A stretch of DNA of 38,765 bases from positions 1-38,765 of the forward strand of contig JAEUTQ010000080.1 of the NCBI GenBank assembly GCA_016787445.1, given 5' to 3'. Each line of letters opens with the position of its first letter. Positions within the stretch are counted from its first letter, which is position 1. The position numbers and the translations under genes were made by a program. Under the pieces are notes generated by a model. The model searched no databases. It was given only the letters and a program-made list of their open reading frames with translations, and was not told the origin of the DNA. Below are positions 25,836-34,329 of this stretch, piece by piece. Source of the DNA: Bacteroidia bacterium. Lineage in GTDB: Bacteria; Bacteroidota; Bacteroidia; B-17B0; Aurantibacillaceae.

Positions 25836-26972
25836 TTAACACCTGTTATATAATTCTAACACCCTGTTAATAAAAGTTGGCCACAGGTATTTTACTTTTT
25901 CTGTTTTGAGGTTAGAAATGAATTCCTGCTCGCGATGATTCTTGAAGAAATCCAAAATACTCTCCGTGATTTTTGCTACATCAATCGGAACGGTGTATCC
26001 TATTTTCTGATGTGGCACTAATTCAGATAAACCACCCACATCGGTTACCAACATAGGTTTCTCATAGTAATAACCTACCATGGTAACGCCACTGTTGGTC
26101 GCATTTCTATAGGTTTGCGCCACTAAATCGGCTGCGCAAAAGTAATAACGTACCTCTTCATTCGGGATGAATTGCGAATGGAATATAACCTGATTTTGCA
26201 ATCCGTTTTTCGCCATTAAATCCAAATAGGGTTGCTTGTCTTCGTAAAATTCGCCGGCTACTAAAAGTTTAATATTCTGATTTTTTATATCCGGATGATT
26301 CATTGCTTCTAATAAAAAATCAAGTCCCTTGTATTTTCTTATTAAACCAAAAAACAATATCACTTTGTCGTCTGATTTTAAACCTAACTTTTTACGCGCT
26401 TCTTCCTTGGTTACAGCAGCACCATAGGTTTCGTACATAGGATGCGGCGAAAATACTTTTTTATCTGTTGGAGTAAATTGGGAGATATCATTAAAAACGG
26501 CTTTGCTCATAGTGATAAAACCATGACAACTCTTTACAAAATACTTGGTGAAAGGCACATCCCCTACTCGTTTTTCATGCGGAATGATATTATCGGTTAA
26601 TGCCAATACTTTGATATTGGTACCTCGTTTCACCATTCTTCCTATACTTCCTAAGCTGGGTCCAAAAAAGGGTAACCAATACCTGAATATGATGAAATCA
26701 GGTTTTTGTTTCTTGATGAACCTTGCTGTTTTTATCCAGTTGAAGGGATTGACAGTATTAATTAAGGTGTGAATTTTTATATCCGATGGTGCTGAACCGC
26801 TTGTTTCATATTGTGAACTTCCCGGAAATAAAAAATTAGGATATTGCAAAGAGTAGGAAATGATTTGAGCATCATGTCCCAATTTATTGAATTCACGGCA
26901 CAGATTTTCGTTAAATTGTGCAGGTCCGCCACGTAGCGGATATCCGGGACCGATAATAAAAACCTTTGCCAT
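25836..26972 (-). CDS. Family 4 glycosyltransferase (GT-B fold)
   Basis: 378 residues. The N-terminal Rossmann domain begins MAKVFIIGPGYPLRGGPAQF, with the usual glycine-rich acceptor loop. The C-terminal donor domain has VILFFGLIRKYKGLDFLLEA and the GT4 motif region ATNSGVTMVGYYYEKPMLVT followed by DVGGLSELV, where the conserved nucleotide-sugar contacts lie. There is no signal peptide; it acts on the cytoplasmic side of the membrane, probably in lipid- or surface-glycan assembly. The TAATTTTA element at 26979-26986 (minus strand) lies 6 bases before the ATG, a promoter-like -7 box. It is 53 bp downstream of the helicase gene. Donor and acceptor are unknown. Confidence 0.9.
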   Translation of the reverse strand: MAKVFIIGPGYPLRGGPAQFNENLCREFNKLGHDAQIISYSLQYPNFLFPGSSQYETSGSAPSDIKIHTLINTVNPFNWIKTARFIKKQKPDFIIFRYWLPFFGPSLGSIGRMVKRGTNIKVLALTDNIIPHEKRVGDVPFTKYFVKSCHGFITMSKAVFNDISQFTPTDKKVFSPHPMYETYGAAVTKEEARKKLGLKSDDKVILFFGLIRKYKGLDFLLEAMNHPDIKNQNIKLLVAGEFYEDKQPYLDLMAKNGLQNQVIFHSQFIPNEEVRYYFCAADLVAQTYRNATNSGVTMVGYYYEKPMLVTDVGGLSELVPHQKIGYTVPIDVAKITESILDFFKNHREQEFISNLKTEKVKYLWPTFINRVLELYNRC

Positions 26973-26978
26973 GCGGTG

Positions 26979-26986
26979 TAAAATTA
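26979..26986 (-). promoter_or_regulatory. Candidate -7 promoter element (TAATTTTA) of the GT4 gene
   Basis: Minus-strand TAATTTTA matches TAnnTTTG except for the last base, with 6 bases to the ATG. If it is real, the GT4 message has almost no leader. Confidence 0.3.
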
Positions 26987-27025
26987 CAATAAAATTACTC
27001 TCAAAAAATAGAGATGTCGGTTAAG

Positions 27026-28459
27026 TTAGGTATGGTCAAAAAAGTCTTCTGAAAAATTAATCAGATAAACCTGTTCTTTTGCTCTTGTAAGTGCAGTGTA
27101 TAACCAGCGTATAAAACCAACATCAATTTGTTCTTTGTTTAAATAACCCTGGTCAATAAACACCACCGACCATTGTCCGCCTTGCGCTTTATGACATGTT
27201 ACCGCATAATTAAATTTAACTTGTAAGGCATTGTAATACGGACTTTGTTTCATGTAGGCAATCCGTTTGCCTTTAATTGGTTCATCCGCCACGTCTAACA
27301 TAATCTCATCAAACAATTTTTTCTGTTGTTCAGTACTGATACTTGGTCCTTCCGAATAAATGCTTTCCATAATGATTTTCACCTGCGTATCTTTTAATTG
27401 AGGATAGTCAATAAATTCCACCAAGGCATCCAGAAAGTTAAAACCGTATAAATTATCGCGGTTTATTATCTTTCGAATTTGCAGGCTGTCGCCATTGGCT
27501 ATAAAACCAACGTCCGAATTTTCTTCCAACCAGAAATAATTATTTTTCACCACCATGAGTAAGTCGCCGGCCGCAATATCGTCTTCCATATATCGCACAC
27601 GATTTCTCACCGCCTGATTAAATAAATTAGCACGTTTATTACTTCTGGTTATAATTAACACATCATTATAACCATACTTGCTGTAAGCTGTATTTAAAAT
27701 ATCCTGCAACTCGTCGCCTTCCACTTTCACTACATCCTGTGTCAGGCGTATTTTAGGAATATTGCCATCAAATTCTTTTAAAATCCCTCTCAATTTGGTG
27801 GCGTTTTCAAGAATGCCGCTCTCTAAACTCTGACGAGCCACCATGGTTAATTCGATACCGAAAATATTCAGATGGAAAGCTGATTTCAGAAATTTAGGAT
27901 TAAGTGCGGGACTCTCCTCAACTCCTACGGGAGGTAATTGAGCTCCATCCCCAACAAACAGAAGCTTACAATTTTCACCCGAAAAAACATATTCAAACAA
28001 ACTTTCTAACAAGCCGGGTGAGGCATAATTAGAACCTGAGTTTGAATCTAAACCAATCATAGAAGCCTCATCAACAATAAATAAAGTATTCTTATGAAGA
28101 TTTTCGCCCAATGAAAAGTAGAGTCCGCCATTTTCATTTACAGCTTGCCGGAATATTTTTTTATGAATTGTTTGTGCCGGCCGTTGCGCATAAAGCGATA
28201 GAACCTTAGCAGCTCTTCCGGTTGGAGCCAATAAAACACTTTTCCATTTAAATTCGGGTAACACTCTTGACAGAGCTGAAACCAAATTCGTTTTACCCGT
28301 ACCGGCGTAACCTTTTAAAATGAATAAATCTGTGTTATCAGACCGATTCATGAAATGTGCTATTTTTTGTATGGCCTCCTGCTGATTTTCGTTCGCGGTA
28401 AAAGGTAGTTGCGCATTAAATTTTGAAACAAACAGATTTATATCGAGAGGTTTTAGCAC
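27026..28459 (-). CDS. RecD-like superfamily 1 helicase (AAA_30/UvrD_C_2)
   Basis: 477-residue DNA helicase of the RecD2/TraA-like branch, ATP-driven 5'-3' translocase by family. Motif I (Walker A) is GYAGTGKTN (50-58), motif Ia follows in LLAPTGRAAKVL, motif II (Walker B) is LFIVDEAS (Asp130-Glu131), and the C-terminal domain has TCHKAQGGQWSVVFID and LYTALTRAKEQVYLIN, the UvrD_C_2 motifs V and VI. It lacks the long N-terminal domain of RecD2, and no RecB or RecC is nearby. The start is GTG (28457-28459), the natural start of the conserved region. It diverges from DUF3822-rsmD, a gene neighbourhood I associate with Bacteroidota. Probably DNA repair or replication-fork processing; the exact role is unknown. 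Confidence 0.88.
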   Translation of the reverse strand: MLKPLDINLFVSKFNAQLPFTANENQQEAIQKIAHFMNRSDNTDLFILKGYAGTGKTNLVSALSRVLPEFKWKSVLLAPTGRAAKVLSLYAQRPAQTIHKKIFRQAVNENGGLYFSLGENLHKNTLFIVDEASMIGLDSNSGSNYASPGLLESLFEYVFSGENCKLLFVGDGAQLPPVGVEESPALNPKFLKSAFHLNIFGIELTMVARQSLESGILENATKLRGILKEFDGNIPKIRLTQDVVKVEGDELQDILNTAYSKYGYNDVLIITRSNKRANLFNQAVRNRVRYMEDDIAAGDLLMVVKNNYFWLEENSDVGFIANGDSLQIRKIINRDNLYGFNFLDALVEFIDYPQLKDTQVKIIMESIYSEGPSISTEQQKKLFDEIMLDVADEPIKGKRIAYMKQSPYYNALQVKFNYAVTCHKAQGGQWSVVFIDQGYLNKEQIDVGFIRWLYTALTRAKEQVYLINFSEDFFDHT

Positions 28460-28462
28460 GCT

Positions 28463-28470
28463 TAAAATTA
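28463..28470 (-). promoter_or_regulatory. Candidate -7 promoter element (TAATTTTA) of the RecD-like helicase gene
   Basis: TAATTTTA on the minus strand ends 3 bases before the GTG start. It repeats the pattern seen at other starts in the window, here with an even shorter gap. Confidence 0.25.
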
Positions 28471-28594
28471 GGTTTTAATTAGCTTAACAAGCTAATTGTT
28501 GATTTATTTTTTCGGACTCGAAAATTGTTAGAAATATTCTGAATAATATCTTATAAATCTTGACGATTTTACCTCCAAGAACCATATAAATCAC

Positions 28595-28602
28595 TAGTTT
28601 TG
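28595..28602 (+). promoter_or_regulatory. Bacteroidota-type -7 promoter element (TAGTTTTG)
   Basis: Exact match to TAnnTTTG. It ends 7 bases before the ATG at 28610 of the DUF3822 gene, so the transcript would start at or next to the start codon. A -33 TTG at the usual spacing is not evident. Confidence 0.45.
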
Positions 28603-28609
28603 TAAGGCT

Positions 28610-29464
28610 ATGATTAGCACCTTGCCCCTACATAGAAAAGATTACAGTTTAAAGCTGGATGCTCAAAAAACCGAGAATTTGGTTTTAAGTATTTCCGCCA
28701 ACGGTTTTGAATTGGCCGGTTTCTCAAAATCGCCTTATTACATTACCAAAATATCTGAATTAAGTTTTGAGGCAGGCATTAAAGATTTTAGGGACTTAAA
28801 CAATTATTTGATTCAATTCCTTAACGATCACGATTTACCTCGTCATACTTATAAAAACATTTTCATTAATTGGATTGGGCAACATTTCACTTTATTGCCA
28901 AGTTCATTTTACGATTCGGAAAAAGCACCTGACTTGTTAGAGTTTAACATCGGAAAAACACCGGATGAAAGTATTATCACTAATGATGTAGAAGATATTA
29001 AATTGGTTTACTCTATTTCAACTGAAATTAAAAATACTTTAGATAAATTATTTCCAAGCCACAATCTCAAACACATTGGTTACAGCACGGTAAAATTATT
29101 CTTTAATCATTTTCAATTGAAAAATGCCGATTTGTTCCTCAATATCCATAACGGACAAACGGAAATTGTCATTAAAAAAGACAAAAAACCATTACTGTAT
29201 AATGTTTACAACACCTTGAGTGATGAGGATATATTATATTATTTATTGTTCTCAATTGAACAGTTTAATTTAAATCCGGCTAATATCCGTGTGGCCGTAG
29301 CGGCTAATCGTGAAACATCTTCTGAATTATTTGTCGCTATTAAAAAATACATTAAACATGTTGAGTTTGCGGTAAGTGATAAATTGATTATCCGTAAAGA
29401 AGAGTTGGAAAAATTGCCGCACCATTTTTACTTCACAACCTTAAATCGCTTATTGTGCGAATAA
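28610..29464 (+). CDS. DUF3822 family protein (Bacteroidota-specific)
   Basis: 284 residues with no signal peptide. The layout matches DUF3822, a Bacteroidota family related to the actin-like ATPase fold: an N-terminal strand region (NLVLSISANGFELAGFSKS) and a second half with HIGYSTVKLFFNHF, then VIKKDKKPLLYNVY and IRVAVAANRETSS resembling the second subdomain. No clear phosphate loops are visible, so ATP binding is doubtful. The family has no established function. It is translationally coupled to rsmD by a 10-base overlap, which suggests a link with ribosome or RNA metabolism. The start at 28610 is the first ATG after an exact TAnnTTTG element. Confidence 0.75.
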   Translation: MISTLPLHRKDYSLKLDAQKTENLVLSISANGFELAGFSKSPYYITKISELSFEAGIKDFRDLNNYLIQFLNDHDLPRHTYKNIFINWIGQHFTLLPSSFYDSEKAPDLLEFNIGKTPDESIITNDVEDIKLVYSISTEIKNTLDKLFPSHNLKHIGYSTVKLFFNHFQLKNADLFLNIHNGQTEIVIKKDKKPLLYNVYNTLSDEDILYYLLFSIEQFNLNPANIRVAVAANRETSSELFVAIKKYIKHVEFAVSDKLIIRKEELEKLPHHFYFTTLNRLLCE

Positions 29465-29991
29465 TTGGCGGAATTCATAAAGGCAAACGAATTGATGTGG
29501 TAAAGGGATTACCGGTTAGACCTACCACTGATTTTGCCAAAGAAGCACTTTTCAATATTCTCTTTAATAAAATTGATTTTGAAGGCGCCGAGATTCTGGA
29601 TTTATTCTGCGGTACCGGTAACATTGCTTTAGAATGTGCTTCACGCGGCGCGCATGTAACAGCCATCGATATGCACTTTGGTTGTACAAAATTTGTAAGC
29701 GACACTGCAAAAAAACTCGATTTAACCGTAACCACTTTTAAAAGCGATGTTTTTAAATTTTTAGCCACGCATCATAAAGCTTACGATGTTGTATTTGCCG
29801 ACCCGCCTTATGATTTGGAAAACATTGCCGATATACATAAATATGTTTTTGAAAATAATTTACTGAAAGAAAATGGCTGGCTCATTCTTGAACACGGTCC
29901 GAAAACCAAATTAGAAGAACTGCCCAAGTTTGTAGAACACCGGAAGTATGGCAATGTTAATTTCAGTTTTTTTCAGGCATCTAATGATTAA
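29455..29991 (+). CDS. rsmD: 16S rRNA (guanine(966)-N(2))-methyltransferase RsmD
   Basis: 178-residue SAM-dependent methyltransferase that modifies guanine 966 of 16S rRNA on the 30S subunit. It has the SAM-binding motif I ILDLFCGTGNIALECASRGA (48-67) and the catalytic motif IV FADPPYD with Asp116-Pro-Pro-Tyr119, which is diagnostic of the N2-guanine family. The N-terminus MRIIGGIHKGKRIDVVKGLP, then RPTTDFAKEALFNIL, matches RsmD well. The GTG start at 29455 lies inside the end of the DUF3822 gene (10-base overlap), which supports coupled translation. The length is normal for the family. An amidohydrolase gene follows 25 bases later and may share the transcript. Confidence 0.93.
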   Translation: MRIIGGIHKGKRIDVVKGLPVRPTTDFAKEALFNILFNKIDFEGAEILDLFCGTGNIALECASRGAHVTAIDMHFGCTKFVSDTAKKLDLTVTTFKSDVFKFLATHHKAYDVVFADPPYDLENIADIHKYVFENNLLKENGWLILEHGPKTKLEELPKFVEHRKYGNVNFSFFQASND

Positions 29992-30016
29992 TTACCAATA
30001 ATAAAACATTACTATC

Positions 30017-31006
30017 ATGTTCACTATAGATACACATACACACATTATTCCGAAGAACATTCCTGATTTTTCTAAAAAATTCGGTTACGGTGAATTTATT
30101 ATGCTCGACCATCACGAAAAAGGTAAAGCATGGATGATGCAAGGCTCGAAGCGTTTCCGTGAAATATTAGAGAATTGTTGGAGTCCGGAGGTACGTATTC
30201 AGGAAATGGCACAACACAAAGCCAACATGCAGGTGATATGTACGATTCCCGTAATGTTTAGTTATTGGGCAAAACCCGAACACGGATTAGAGATTAGTCA
30301 GTTTTTAAATGATGATATTGCTTCAACTTTTACAAAATACCCGGATAAATTTGTAGGATTAGCCACTGTGCCGTTACAAGATACGAAGCTCGCCATTCAG
30401 GAATTAGAGCGTTGCATGAAAATGGGATATAAAGGCGTTCAGATAGGAAGTAATGTCAATAATAAAAACCTGAATGAACCGGAGATTATAGAATTCTTTG
30501 CTGCTTGCGAAAGTTTAAATGCGGCTATTCTCGTTCATCCATGGCAAATGATGGGACAAGAGCATATGGCAAAATATTGGCTGCCGTGGTTGGTTGGTAT
30601 GCCGGCAGAAATCAGTCGCGCGATATGCAGTATGATATTTGGAGGTGTATTTGAAAAACATCCAAAATTAAAAGTATGTTTCGCGCATGGCGGTGGAAGT
30701 TTTCTTCCAACCATTAGTAGAATTGAACACGGTTGGGAATGCCGACCTGATTTAGTGGCCATCGATAATCAAGAAAATCCTAAGAAATATTTAGGTCAGT
30801 TTTGGGTTGACTCACACGTTTGTGATCATAAGATGTTGCAATATGTGATTGATTTAGTGGGTGCAGATAAAGTAATGCAAGGTTCTGATTATCCATTTCC
30901 TTTGGGAGAAGCAGTGCCGGGTGAATTGGTACGCTCTGCCCCATTGAGTGATAATGATAAAAAGATGATTTTAGGAGATGCCGCTAAAGCATGGTTAGGA
31001 CTCTAG
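30017..31006 (+). CDS. Amidohydrolase family, ACMSD-like (2-amino-3-carboxymuconate-6-semialdehyde decarboxylase)
   Basis: 329-residue zinc-dependent TIM-barrel enzyme whose family removes CO2 from the kynurenine-pathway intermediate ACMS, diverting it from NAD synthesis. Metal and active-site residues line up with Pseudomonas ACMSD: His7 and His9 (DTHTHI), His174 (ILVHPW), His224 (CFAHGGGSF), Asp291 (QGSDYPFPLGE), and Arg47 (GSKRFREILENCW). The length is normal. It is cytoplasmic. No other tryptophan-catabolism gene is in the window, so the substrate is inferred from residue conservation. It follows rsmD by 25 bases and its stop is two bases from the convergent surface-protein gene. Related gamma-resorcylate decarboxylases are an alternative but fit the tail motifs less well. 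Confidence 0.85.
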   Translation: MFTIDTHTHIIPKNIPDFSKKFGYGEFIMLDHHEKGKAWMMQGSKRFREILENCWSPEVRIQEMAQHKANMQVICTIPVMFSYWAKPEHGLEISQFLNDDIASTFTKYPDKFVGLATVPLQDTKLAIQELERCMKMGYKGVQIGSNVNNKNLNEPEIIEFFAACESLNAAILVHPWQMMGQEHMAKYWLPWLVGMPAEISRAICSMIFGGVFEKHPKLKVCFAHGGGSFLPTISRIEHGWECRPDLVAIDNQENPKKYLGQFWVDSHVCDHKMLQYVIDLVGADKVMQGSDYPFPLGEAVPGELVRSAPLSDNDKKMILGDAAKAWLGL

Positions 31007-31008
31007 AA

Positions 31009-33933
31009 TTACTTAAATACACTGATGAATCCTTTATCACTTTTGGTTTCACCTGTACATTCTGATTTATAATTTACAACGTAATAATAAGTGCCGTCAT
31101 TTAAATTATCCGGACACCATGTTTCGGTGATTTTATCTGTTTTGTATTTTTCTCTTCCCCAGCGATCGTACACAATAAATTCAACTTGTTCTAAACGGTA
31201 ATTGATGAAATGAATGCAATCGTTTGTGCCGTCACTATTTGGAGTTATGACATTTGGAAAACGATCCGAAAATTTCTTCTCACTAATTTTCACTTCTATA
31301 TCATCGCTTGTATTACATCCGCCATTATTGATAGTAAGCACATAAGTTCCGGCTTGTGTAACTAAAATATTTGGAGTGGTTTGTCCTGTACTCCAACTGT
31401 AAGTTACCGCGCTTATATTGGATTGAATGAGTAATTTATCGTTGATGCATTTCGTGAGTGGATCACCCAAATCAAATTCTGTTGGATTAATAATACTCAC
31501 CAAACTTTTAATACTGTCGTGTTTGTTACAAGTATTAGTATCGGAAACTACTAAGAGTACATTGTAGTTACCCAGGTTTGTATAGGTTTGTGTTTCGGTG
31601 GTATTGGTACTTGTGTTTCCATTTCCAAAATCCCAATAGGTTGTTCCCGTATTGGTTGAACTCACAAAATTGGCTGTAAAAGGCGGACAACCCATAATTG
31701 TTGATCCATAGGATGAACCTGCATTAACAAAAGTTCCCATATCGATTTTGACAAAGGAATCATCCCAGATGGTTGAGTCGGTGCTCTTCACCGGTGAATA
31801 AGCATTGGTAGTTGTTGGAATTCCACCATTATTACAGATAGCGTGATAAAGCACACCACGGTTATCAAAATGATTTATACCACCATCAGAATGCTCACCG
31901 TAATCACCTAAACCGGGATAAATTGGATTTTTTCCACCGAAAAAACTTCCAAATTTTAAGGAAACACAATTCGGTGAAAAAACTGCAAAATATAAATCGT
32001 TTTTACTACCACCGTATGTAGGCTGCAAAGCATTTGGTGTTACAGGAAAAGAATTAGGACCAGAACCGGCTATATAGATATTTTGGCAACTATCCACTTT
32101 AAATGCACTGTAAGCCAAATTTGGCGTAACGCTTTGGAATGGTGTGGATACATAATACCCAAACTTTGTTTTAAAGAATAAGGAAGTAAGAGAAGAATTT
32201 ATTTTATGAATGGTATTAAAACCATTCGCATTACTATAAGTTCCGGCAGTTGGAATGAATTGTGAAGAAGTACCTGTATGTCCGCAGATGTAAACATCAT
32301 TATTCATATCTAAATCCATAAATGCTAAGATGTCATGACCTTGAACACCTAAATAAGTAGAAGCGATAATTGAGTTGGCGGTCGAATTAATATGAGTAAT
32401 ATAAAAATCAGAGAAAACTGCCAAGCCTGCCTTTGTTGTTTGCAGTGCACCCGAAGTAACCGGAAAATCAGTACTGGAAGTTGTGCCTGCCAAATAAAAT
32501 CCACCTGTGCCGTCAAATCGAACGGATTTACCACTTTCACTGGAACTACCACCCAAATAAGTGCTCCAAATTAAATTAGACAAATTTGAACTCATTTTAA
32601 AAAATACCGCATCCGTAAATCCTTTTTTGACATTAGAGATGACTCCTGGGGTTGTAGGGAAGTTTGCAGATGAGGAAGCTGTGTAAACAAATACATTTCC
32701 TAAATTATCATTTTGCATCTCTGCTTCGCAACGGTAATCCACACCACCCAAGGAAAAATTATCAAAAGATTCGCTATTAGTGCCGCCAATATATGTTGAG
32801 CCTATTAAAGTTGAACCCGTTATGTCAAGTTTTGTTATGGCTAAGTCGTATGCACCATTATAGGTAGTATCATATCCGGTTACACTGCATGGATAATTAC
32901 TTGATTGAGTCTTAATAAGCAATGTGATCTCATTGTTTTTTATATTTAAATCAAGTGGTAATTCAAGGGAATCGCCGCCAATATAAGTCGAAAATAATTT
33001 GGAAGAACCGTTACTGTTATAAACGCTTAATACAGCATCCCAATAACCGGCATAATTAACCTGAAAAGCACCGGGTGTTACATCGTAGCCCGTTTCAGCA
33101 TAACCAAAGTTATAAATATTACCACTGGCATCGTAACTACATCCGGAAGCACCCGCATGAATTTCAGAACCGGAATATGAGCAAACAATAACGGTTGGAT
33201 CAATTGTTAAGCTATAATCTTTGTTGTATCCGTCGGGAAACGCAAAACCAATTGTTGTTTCATTTATTAATTTATAAATGCAGCGAACATTGACTTTAAA
33301 TCCATTTATAGTCTGAAATGCTACCGGTGATTTTTCTATTATATCGCCAACGGAAGTCTTTACAATTATTTCTCCTTTCTGTAATTCAATCTTATTTACA
33401 TATTTATAATTCAATTTAATTTTGCCTGCATCTGCTTGTGGCTGTATAATAAGATCGTATTTCAAATTACTTCCTTCGCTGTAAATATTTAGATCTACTC
33501 CTTCGTATACGTCTTTAAACAATAAATCAGCATAAGATTTCACCATGCCGGCCCATTTTGATTTATCCCTTCCTAAAAAGTAATTATAATAATCGCTTTG
33601 TTCTCCTTTTTTAATTACTTTGTTCAGACTACCACCAATAAAATTAACTTCATAATTATGTGCTCTTACGTAACCTTCATTACTGGTTTTTTCAGAATGA
33701 TTAATGTTTTGGTGTGTATGATCTCTTGCTTTTAATAAATCTTCCCCATTATAAATGCAATAGTTAAAGCCTGTTTGATTGGCATAAAATTTAGTCGTTG
33801 CAAAATGTGCTCCAAACAAAACCTTGTCAGGCCATTGTCCTTTGTTTTCTTTGAACACAATGCTTGGCTTAGTAGCATTTACGAATAAACTTAACAGAAT
33901 GTTTAATATGAAAAAGTACCACTTCATGCTCAT
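31009..33933 (-). CDS. Secreted SBBP beta-propeller/PKD protein with T9SS type B sorting domain
   Basis: 974 residues. A signal peptide (MKWYFFILNILLSLFVNA) precedes a DUF7948-like N-terminal domain (KENKGQWPDKVLFGAHFATT, about 25-250). An SBBP-type beta-propeller region follows (about 255-680, recurring STYIGG or STYLGG loops). Next is a PKD-like domain with WDFGNGNTSTNTTETQTY, then an Ig-like segment with SWSTGQTTP. The C-terminal 90 residues (RFPNVITPNSDGTNDCIHFI, then FIVYDRWGREKYK) form the CHU_C/gliding-motility type B sorting domain. It should be delivered to the cell surface by T9SS as an adhesin or structural protein. There are two candidate ATGs (33933 and 33927); either gives the signal peptide. 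It is divergent from clpS across 109 bp. Ligand unknown. Confidence 0.9.
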   Translation of the reverse strand: MSMKWYFFILNILLSLFVNATKPSIVFKENKGQWPDKVLFGAHFATTKFYANQTGFNYCIYNGEDLLKARDHTHQNINHSEKTSNEGYVRAHNYEVNFIGGSLNKVIKKGEQSDYYNYFLGRDKSKWAGMVKSYADLLFKDVYEGVDLNIYSEGSNLKYDLIIQPQADAGKIKLNYKYVNKIELQKGEIIVKTSVGDIIEKSPVAFQTINGFKVNVRCIYKLINETTIGFAFPDGYNKDYSLTIDPTVIVCSYSGSEIHAGASGCSYDASGNIYNFGYAETGYDVTPGAFQVNYAGYWDAVLSVYNSNGSSKLFSTYIGGDSLELPLDLNIKNNEITLLIKTQSSNYPCSVTGYDTTYNGAYDLAITKLDITGSTLIGSTYIGGTNSESFDNFSLGGVDYRCEAEMQNDNLGNVFVYTASSSANFPTTPGVISNVKKGFTDAVFFKMSSNLSNLIWSTYLGGSSSESGKSVRFDGTGGFYLAGTTSSTDFPVTSGALQTTKAGLAVFSDFYITHINSTANSIIASTYLGVQGHDILAFMDLDMNNDVYICGHTGTSSQFIPTAGTYSNANGFNTIHKINSSLTSLFFKTKFGYYVSTPFQSVTPNLAYSAFKVDSCQNIYIAGSGPNSFPVTPNALQPTYGGSKNDLYFAVFSPNCVSLKFGSFFGGKNPIYPGLGDYGEHSDGGINHFDNRGVLYHAICNNGGIPTTTNAYSPVKSTDSTIWDDSFVKIDMGTFVNAGSSYGSTIMGCPPFTANFVSSTNTGTTYWDFGNGNTSTNTTETQTYTNLGNYNVLLVVSDTNTCNKHDSIKSLVSIINPTEFDLGDPLTKCINDKLLIQSNISAVTYSWSTGQTTPNILVTQAGTYVLTINNGGCNTSDDIEVKISEKKFSDRFPNVITPNSDGTNDCIHFINYRLEQVEFIVYDRWGREKYKTDKITETWCPDNLNDGTYYYVVNYKSECTGETKSDKGFISVFK

Positions 33934-34030
33934 AAAAATAGTACATTTTAAAGGCTATAACAATGATTTTTGTCTGTGCTAATGTCTGAAATATAAGTGG
34001 TGTGTTTTTTACGATATCTGGCAAATTTTG

Positions 34031-34038
34031 TAAATTTG
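34031..34038 (+). promoter_or_regulatory. Bacteroidota-type -7 promoter element (TAAATTTG) of clpS
   Basis: Exact match to TAnnTTTG, ending 4 bases before the clpS ATG at 34043. A T-rich stretch (34005-34010) lies at roughly the -33 distance but lacks the G. Predicts a leaderless or near-leaderless clpS transcript. Confidence 0.45.
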
Positions 34039-34042
34039 CACC

Positions 34043-34327
34043 ATGTTAAACAATACCCAAATACAGGAATTAGAACTTGAAGAAGTTGAAACGTTAACGG
34101 AACCTAATAAGAACCTTATCTTATATAATGACGATGTTAACACATTTGAGTTTGTCACTGAAAGTTTAATTAAAGTTTGCCGTCATGACTCTATTCAGGC
34201 TGAACAATGTACTTATTTAGTTCACTTTGCCGGAAAGTGTGCTGTTAAAACTGCACCGTATATTAAACTTAAACCCATGTGTGAAGCTTTGCTTGAACGT
34301 GGTTTAACTGCAAAAATCGAAGATTAA
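34043..34327 (+). CDS. clpS: ATP-dependent Clp protease adaptor ClpS
   Basis: 94-residue adaptor that recognises N-degron substrates and hands them to a ClpA/ClpC unfoldase in the cytoplasm. The conserved N-degron pocket residues are present: Asn29-Asp30-Asp31 in LILYNDDVNTFEFV and His61 in YLVHFAGKCAV. The segment KPMCEALLERGLTAKIED is the usual C-terminal strand and helix. The N-terminal extension (QELELEEVETLTEPNK) is short and acidic, as in other ClpS proteins. It is 2 bases ahead of the M48 peptidase gene, so the two are co-transcribed. A ClpC gene, its likely partner, is in this window at 1-2457. No other family fits. Confidence 0.95.
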   Translation: MLNNTQIQELELEEVETLTEPNKNLILYNDDVNTFEFVTESLIKVCRHDSIQAEQCTYLVHFAGKCAVKTAPYIKLKPMCEALLERGLTAKIED

Positions 34328-34329
34328 TT

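Noticed and set aside
27026..28459. RecD-like helicase as the missing JetD-type nuclease partner of the SMC-like operon
   Set aside because: It shows only helicase motifs (Walker A/B, UvrD_C_2). No TOPRIM or other nuclease site is visible, and a glycosyltransferase gene lies between.
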